DNA of 5,581 bases from Pseudofrankia asymbiotica (GTDB lineage Bacteria; Actinomycetota; Actinomycetes; Frankiales; Frankiaceae), in NCBI RefSeq assembly GCF_001983105.1, contig NZ_MOMC01000053.1, forward strand, positions 44,555 to 50,135. Direction: 5' to 3'. The notes beneath the pieces are model-generated. The model had not been told where the DNA came from. It saw only the letters and a list, made by a program, of their open reading frames with translations, and did no database searches. Shown here one piece after another: positions 1-2,888 of the stretch. Position 1 is the first letter of the stretch. The number at the start of each line of letters is the position of its first letter. The position numbers and the translations under genes were made by a program.

Positions 1-586
1 TGTCCCGGCGTCGATCACATCGACTACTCGGCCGACGAAAGCTACCTGATCGCCACCTGCGAGTTCTCCGGGAAGCTGGTCAAGGTCGACTGGAAGAACC
101 AGCGGGTGCTCGGCTACCTCACGATCGGCGGGATGCCGCAGGACATCAAGCTCGACCCTCAGGGCGAGGTCTTCTATGTCGCGGACATGGACCAGAACGG
201 CGTCCACCTGATCGACGGTGAGAGCTTCCGCCAGATCGAGTTCATGCCGACCGGAAAGGGCGCCCACGGCCTCTACCCGAGCCGTGACGCCAAGGTGCTG
301 TACGTCTCCAACCGCGGGGAGGGGACGATCTCGCTCATCGACTTCGCCACCAGAAAGATCGTCGACCGCTGGGAGATCCCCGGCGGCAGCCCGGACATGG
401 GCGGCGTCTCGGTCAACGGCGACGTGCTGTGGCTCTCTGGCCGCTACAACCGCGAGGTCTACGCGATCTCCACCAAGGACGGCGGGCTGCTGGCCCGCAT
501 CCCGGTAGGCGCCGGCCCCGCACGGCCTGTCCGTATGGCCCCAGCCCGGCCGCTACTCCCTCGGCCACACCGGCATCCTCCGCTAG
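1..586 (+). CDS. YncE/YVTN-like beta-propeller protein, 5'-truncated, frameshifted near its 3' end
   Basis: The frame is open from base 1, so the N-terminus lies outside the window. The visible ~173 in-frame residues show repeated blades of about 40 residues with a DP-x-G-x-x-x-YV-A/S-N/D pattern: LDPQGEVFYVADMDQNGVHLID, then PSRDAKVLYVSNRGEGTISLID, then a blade with VLWLSGRYNREVYAIS. This is typical of YVTN/YncE-type seven-bladed propellers, often exported binding or scaffold proteins; no enzymatic role can be assigned and no signal peptide is visible because the start is missing. After IPVGAGP (about base 519) the literal frame becomes Pro/Arg-rich and runs through repeat DNA to a TAG at 688-690. 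In the next frame, HGLSVWPQPGRYSLGHTG continues the last blade and ends at a TAG at 584-586. I take 586 as the ancestral end. The family call is fairly firm; the true function is unknown. Confidence 0.8.
516..586 (+). other. Probable +1 frameshift and displaced C-terminus of the beta-propeller gene
   Basis: The run CCCC at 516-519 followed by G seems to carry one extra C. With three Cs the text reads GGC-GCC-GGC-CCG-CAC-GGC, giving VGAGPHGL, the expected start of another propeller strand. The frame continues for 21 sense codons from CAC at 521 to a TAG at 584-586. The literal frame instead gives a low-complexity tail (ARPVRMAPARPLLPRP and onward) that extends into repeat element E1. The choice between a sequencing or assembly error in a homopolymer and a real mutation cannot be made from one sequence. 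Confidence 0.75.
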
Positions 587-587
587 A

Positions 588-691
588 ACCAGCAGCCGGG
601 CGAGGGGTCCCCGCCGATCTGCCATCGAGCCCGGAAAGGGCGGAACGCACAGAAAAGATCACTCCCGGACCTGGCAGATCGGTGGGGTAGC
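588..691 (+). repeat. Repeat element E1 (inverted arms around a 49-nt core)
   Basis: The left arm CCCCGCCGATCTGCC (609-623) and right arm GGCAGATCGGTGGGG (673-687) are complementary at all 15 positions if one G-U pair is allowed. They enclose a 49-nt core (624-672). The element begins two bases after the restored TAG of the propeller gene. Its first 35 bases (588-622) match 837-871 of E3 with one difference. The core shares a GCGGAACG-type block and a CCCGGACCT end with E2. The right arm continues as TAGC here, where the other copies have AAGC. The literal frame of the propeller gene stops inside it. Confidence 0.85.
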
Positions 692-695
692 AGGA

Positions 696-782
696 GGGGT
701 CCCCGCAGATCTGCCTTTGAGACGAGACACGCGGAACGTACCGAGGGGATCTCCCCCGGACCTGGCAGATCGGTAAGGAAGC
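696..782 (+). repeat. Repeat element E2 (degenerate copy)
   Basis: The left arm with its GGGGT prefix (696-715, core part CCCCGCAGATCTGCC) and the right arm GGCAGATCGGTAAGGAAGC (764-782) flank a 48-nt core. The start is 92 bases after that of E1. The core block GCGGAACGTACCGA aligns with E1 (GCGGAACGCACAGA) and E3 (GCGAAACGTGCAGA), and both E1 and E2 end CCCGGACCT just before the right arm. Arm complementarity is weaker than in E1: two C-A mismatches, one A-G mismatch and one G-U pair. It therefore looks like a decaying copy, or one not selected for pairing. Confidence 0.8.
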
Positions 783-813
783 GGGAGGGCTCCCCGCCGA
801 TCAGGCCTCCCGC
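781..813 (+). repeat. Orphan left arm inside a perfect 8-bp hairpin
   Basis: GAGGGCTCCCCGCCGATC (785-802) is a left-arm copy lying 91 bases after the E2 left arm, so it keeps the array period, but no right arm follows before E3 starts. It sits within an inverted repeat GCGGGAGG (781-788) / CCTCCCGC (806-813) that is perfect over 8 bp with a 17-nt loop. The remaining bases 814-836, including GAATTC, show no repeat homology; they are the only clearly unique part of this spacer. The hairpin could be a terminator for the upstream gene, but no T-tract follows. Confidence 0.6.
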
Positions 814-836
814 CCAGCAACCCCATGAATTCCTTT

Positions 837-940
837 ACCAGCAGCCAGGCGAGGGGTCCCCGCCGATCTGCTGCCGACACGGGCAGGGCGAAACGTGCAG
901 AATCGCGTTCAGCCGGTGCATGGCAGATCGGTGGGGAAGC
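837..940 (+). repeat. Repeat element E3, directly upstream of the SDR gene
   Basis: The left arm CCCCGCCGATCTGC (858-871) and right arm GGCAGATCGGTGGGG (922-936) flank a core that is again 49 nt when the arms are taken as 15 bases. The 5' flank (837-857) and left arm repeat the E1 sequence at 34 of 35 positions. The core carries the aligned GCGAAACGTGCAGA block. The right arm continues as AAGC and is followed by a second tandem unit that leads into the SDR start codon. The element therefore forms most of the SDR gene's 5' leader. Confidence 0.85.
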
Positions 941-958
941 AGAGATCGGTGGGGAAGC
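926..958 (+). repeat. Tandem 15-nt unit GATCGGTGGGGAAGC, two copies, SDR leader
   Basis: Two identical copies of GATCGGTGGGGAAGC lie at 926-940 and 944-958, a period of 18. The first is the end of the E3 right arm. The second ends two bases before the ATG at 961. The same unit, three times, precedes the ATG of the oxidoreductase on the other strand. Read in frame with the SDR, the units give an artificial SVGKQRSVGKR peptide; this explains why a longer open frame (from a GTG at 895) exists upstream of the real start. Confidence 0.85.
948..954 (+). promoter_or_regulatory. Ribosome-binding region of the SDR gene supplied by the repeat
   Basis: GGTGGGG (948-954) is a purine-rich Shine-Dalgarno-like stretch that ends six bases before ATG 961. 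GGTGG differs by one base from GGAGG. It lies wholly within the second tandem repeat unit. It supports 961 as the start over the in-frame upstream GTG at 895, whose extra residues would be translated repeat DNA. An identical sequence 18 bases upstream (930-936) is a possible second landing site. Confidence 0.6.
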
Positions 959-960
959 GT

Positions 961-1722
961 ATGAGCGTGCTCGATCGATTTCGGTTGGATGGGCGGGTCG
1001 CCATCGTCACCGGGGCGTCCGCCGGCCTCGGGGTCGCGTTCGCGAAGGCGCTCGCCGAGGCGGGCGCGGACGTCGCCCTCGGGGCCCGCCGGGAGGACCG
1101 GCTCAAGGAGACGAAGGCACTCGTGGAGGGCGCCGGCCAGCGGGCCGTCGCGGTACGGACCGACGTCACCGAGCCGGCCGACTGCCAGGCGCTCGTCGCC
1201 GCGGCGATGGCCGAGTTCGGCCGGGTGGACATCCTCGTGAACAACGCCGGGATCGGCACCGCCGTGCCGGCCACCCGGGAGACCCCCGAGGAGTTCCGCT
1301 CCGTCGTCGATCTGAACCTGAACGCCTGCTACTGGATGGCGCAGGCCTGCGGCCGGGTCATGAAGCCGGGCAGCAGCATCGTCAACATCTCCAGCGTCCT
1401 CGGCATCACGACCGCGGGCCTGCCGCAGGCGGCGTACTCCGCCAGCAAGTCGGGCCTGTTCGGCCTGACCAGGGACCTGGCGCAGCAGTGGGGCACCCGC
1501 AAGGGCATCCGGGTGAACGCGCTCGCCCCCGGCTTCTTCGCCAGCGAGATGACCGAGCAGTACTCGCCTGGCTACCTGGAGGCCCAGGCGCCCCGACGGC
1601 TCCTGGGCCGCACCGGCGACCCCGAGGAGCTGGCCGCGGCGCTGATCTTCCTCGCCAGCGACGCCGGCGGCTTCGTCACCGGCCAGGTCCTCACCGTCGA
1701 CGGCGGCTTCTCCATCACCTGA
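961..1722 (+). CDS. Short-chain dehydrogenase/reductase (classical SDR, probably NADP(H)-dependent)
   Basis: This encodes a 253-residue cytosolic Rossmann-fold oxidoreductase of the classical SDR (FabG-like) family, of the usual length. The cofactor motif TGASAGLG is at residues 17-24 and the NNAG motif at 94-97. The catalytic set is N119, S145 (in NISSVLG), Y159 and K163 (YSASK); the PG motif is at 190-191 and the C-terminal VDGGF at 246-250. After the second beta strand the sequence reads GARRED, with arginines and no Asp, which usually means NADP(H) preference. The start at 961 follows the repeat-borne ribosome-binding region and gives the family N-terminus (LDGRVAIVTG). The substrate, a ketone, alcohol or acyl-ACP-type group, cannot be told from sequence. 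The gene converges on the luciferase-like gene with 15 bp between stop codons and may share its pathway, though it would be transcribed separately. Confidence 0.93.
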   Translation: MSVLDRFRLDGRVAIVTGASAGLGVAFAKALAEAGADVALGARREDRLKETKALVEGAGQRAVAVRTDVTEPADCQALVAAAMAEFGRVDILVNNAGIGTAVPATRETPEEFRSVVDLNLNACYWMAQACGRVMKPGSSIVNISSVLGITTAGLPQAAYSASKSGLFGLTRDLAQQWGTRKGIRVNALAPGFFASEMTEQYSPGYLEAQAPRRLLGRTGDPEELAAALIFLASDAGGFVTGQVLTVDGGFSIT

Positions 1723-1737
1723 GTCCGCGGGCGGCGG

Positions 1738-2619
1738 CTAGGTCTGCAGCGGCATGAGCTCGCGGGCGAAGTCATCCAGGAAGGTGGGCAGGCCCTCGGG
1801 CCGAATCATGGGGTAGATCACGAACTTGCTGACACCGGCGGCGACGTAGTCGGCGATGGACGCGCGGGCGGCGTCCCAGCCGACCGGGATGAGCACGCCG
1901 GGGTCGACGTCCGGGCGCCGCGCCCGGATGCCGGCCAGCTGCGCCGGTGGGATCTCGCCGAAGGCGACCCGCAGGCTCAGCCCGAAGTGCTCCTGATCGA
2001 CGGCTCGGCCCGCCTCGGCCGCCGTCGCGTTGATGACCTCGATGCCCTCCGTCGCGTCGGCCGGGGTGACGAGGCTCGCGAGCCAGCCGTCGCCGAGCCG
2101 GCCGATCCGGCGCAGCGCCGCCGGGGCGGCGCCCCCGAGCCACAGGTCGAGCGGGCGGGCCGGCAGCTCGCCGATCCCGATGGCGTCCAGATGGAAGAAC
2201 TCGCCCTGATGGGTGACGGACTCCTCGGCGAGGAGCCGGCGCACCACCGTCAGCGCCTCGTCGAAGACCTCGCCGCGGCGGCCCGGCGGCACCGGGAAGG
2301 CGCTGCGCTCGGAGGCGCGCGCCGGCCCCAGCCCGACGACCGGCAGCACGCGGCCGGGCGCGAGCGCGGCGAGCGAGGCGACCTGCTTGGCGAACACCAC
2401 GGGGTTGCGGCCGGGCAGCACGGCGACACCGGTGCCGACCTTGAGCCGGTTCGTGCGCGCCAGCGCCCAGGCCATCCCCATCATCGGGTCCACGGTGCGC
2501 GACGAGAGCTGCTCGGACAGCCACAGCGAGTCGATGCCCAGCTGGGCGATCCGCTTGACCAGCCCGGACAGCTCGTCCCCCGGCGCCCCGGCGAACCCAA
2601 CCCCGATCCGCACCTTCAT
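1738..2619 (-). CDS. Luciferase-like (LLM class) oxidoreductase, probably F420-dependent
   Basis: This encodes a 293-residue (beta/alpha)8-barrel flavin/F420 oxidoreductase of the bacterial luciferase superfamily. Visible family hallmarks are the N-terminal strand KVRIGVGF; AQLGIDSLWLSEQL (25-38); the KVGTGVAVLPGRNPVVFAKQ block (60-79); the LAPGRVLPVVGLG region (86-98); and LWLGGAAPAALRRIGRLGDGWL (159-180), the usual LGG...GDGW segment. In actinomycetes such proteins usually reduce or oxidise a substrate by hydride transfer to or from coenzyme F420, but FMN use cannot be excluded, and the substrate is unknown. It resembles the short LLM-F420 subgroup of about 290 residues. ATG 2619 is chosen because the protein begins there in family style (MKVRIGVGF) after a repeat-borne ribosome-binding region; the 56 in-frame codons upstream, to 2787, are translated repeat DNA. 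It lies downstream of the NRPS-like gene on the same strand, 269 bp away, probably with its own leader. Confidence 0.9.
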   Translation of the reverse strand: MKVRIGVGFAGAPGDELSGLVKRIAQLGIDSLWLSEQLSSRTVDPMMGMAWALARTNRLKVGTGVAVLPGRNPVVFAKQVASLAALAPGRVLPVVGLGPARASERSAFPVPPGRRGEVFDEALTVVRRLLAEESVTHQGEFFHLDAIGIGELPARPLDLWLGGAAPAALRRIGRLGDGWLASLVTPADATEGIEVINATAAEAGRAVDQEHFGLSLRVAFGEIPPAQLAGIRARRPDVDPGVLIPVGWDAARASIADYVAAGVSKFVIYPMIRPEGLPTFLDDFARELMPLQT

Positions 2620-2621
2620 AT

Positions 2622-2677
2622 GCTTTCCCACCGATCCCTGCTTCCCCACCGATCCACTGCTTCCCCACCGATCCGCC
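2622..2677 (-). repeat. Tandem 15-nt unit, three copies, leader of the luciferase-like gene
   Basis: On the minus strand the unit GATCGGTGGGGAAGC occurs at 2673-2659 and 2654-2640, then as GATCGGTGGGAAAGC at 2636-2622; periods are 19 and 18. The last copy ends two bases before the ATG at 2619, exactly the spacing seen at the SDR gene. The first copy is the extension of the E4 right arm. The copy number differs from the SDR leader (three against two), as expected of a slipping tandem repeat. The unit next to the start codon is the one that has changed (GGGAAAG). Confidence 0.85.
2624..2631 (-). promoter_or_regulatory. Ribosome-binding region of the luciferase-like gene supplied by the repeat
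   Basis: On the minus strand GGTGGGAAAGC precedes AT-ATG. GGTGGGAA (2631-2624) is the Shine-Dalgarno-like part, with a start-codon spacing close to that in the SDR leader. It decides for the start at 2619 over longer in-frame readings. Confidence 0.55.
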
Positions 2678-2741
2678 AGGTTCCGTCCCACCGCCGATCC
2701 GTACATCCGGCGCAGTCCGACCACTTGGCAGATCGGCGGGG
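2659..2741 (-). repeat. Repeat element E4, upstream of the luciferase-like gene
   Basis: On the minus strand the left arm CCCCGCCGATCTGCC (2741-2727) and right arm GGCGGATCGGTGGGG (2677-2663, extended by AAGC to 2659) flank a core of exactly 49 nt (2726-2678). The core contains GCCGGATGTACGGA, alignable with GCGGAACGTACCGA of E2, and ends CGGAACCT against CGGACCT in E1 and E2. The element points the same way relative to its gene as E3 does to the SDR gene, with its right arm toward the start codon. Core identity to the other copies is lower, so the arms and spacing are the conserved parts. Confidence 0.8.
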
Positions 2742-2772
2742 GCCCCGGCCCCACTTGGCGGATCAGCGGGGA
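2721..2772 (-). repeat. Direct repeat of the left arm (22 bp, two copies), upstream of E4
   Basis: On the plus strand CCACTTGGC(A/G)GATC(G/A)GCGGGG(G/A) occurs at 2721-2742 and 2751-2772, with three differences in 22. On the minus strand these are two left arms 30 bases apart. The downstream one belongs to E4, and the upstream one is an orphan with no right arm of its own, as at 785-802 in the other intergenic region. Confidence 0.75.
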
Positions 2773-2830
2773 TCCCGACCCCACCAAACCTCAAAGAACC
2801 CATCGAGCTGCTGGGTCCCGTCAGACCGTT

Positions 2831-2868
2831 CGGCGCCGATTCGCGGCGTCCGACCCACACTAGGTCGG
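2831..2868 (-). terminator. Two adjacent small hairpins after the NRPS-like gene (possible terminator)
   Basis: Downstream of the NRPS-like stop codon on the minus strand, CCGACC / GGTCGG (2850-2855 and 2863-2868) forms a perfect 6-bp stem with a 7-nt loop. Next to it GGCGCCG / CGGCGTC (2832-2838 and about 2844-2850) can form a 7-bp stem with one mismatch or wobble; the two stems overlap at one base. No T-tract follows, so this is weak evidence, though terminators without a T-tract are common in high-GC actinomycetes. The rest of 2773-2888 shows no gene or repeat. Confidence 0.3.
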
Positions 2869-2888
2869 CAAGCCGCCCGGGAAGCGCG

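Noticed and set aside
588..691. A transposon-derived MITE with target-site duplications
   Set aside because: Inverted arms are present, but I could find no flanking target duplication and no related transposase in the window. Mobility stays a hypothesis only.
640..750. ECF-sigma-like -35 boxes (GGAAC in E1 and E2 cores)
   Set aside because: No convincing -10 partner at proper spacing, and E3 and E4 do not keep GGAAC. It is more simply part of the repeat core.
588..958. A CRISPR array
   Set aside because: Repeats are few, imperfect and paired as inverted arms. The intervals between them are homologous to each other rather than unique spacers, and no cas gene is visible.
895..960. An upstream GTG start for the SDR, giving 22 extra residues
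   Set aside because: The extra residues (including GRSVGKQRSVGKR) are the translated tandem repeat. The family N-terminus and a spaced ribosome-binding region fit ATG 961.
1723..1737. A bidirectional terminator between the convergent SDR and luciferase-like genes
   Set aside because: Only 15 bp separate the stop codons, and no inverted repeat is visible there.
2620..2787. An N-terminal extension of 56 residues on the luciferase-like protein
   Set aside because: It is wholly translated repeat DNA (SVGKQGSVGKH), and the barrel's first strand starts at ATG 2619.
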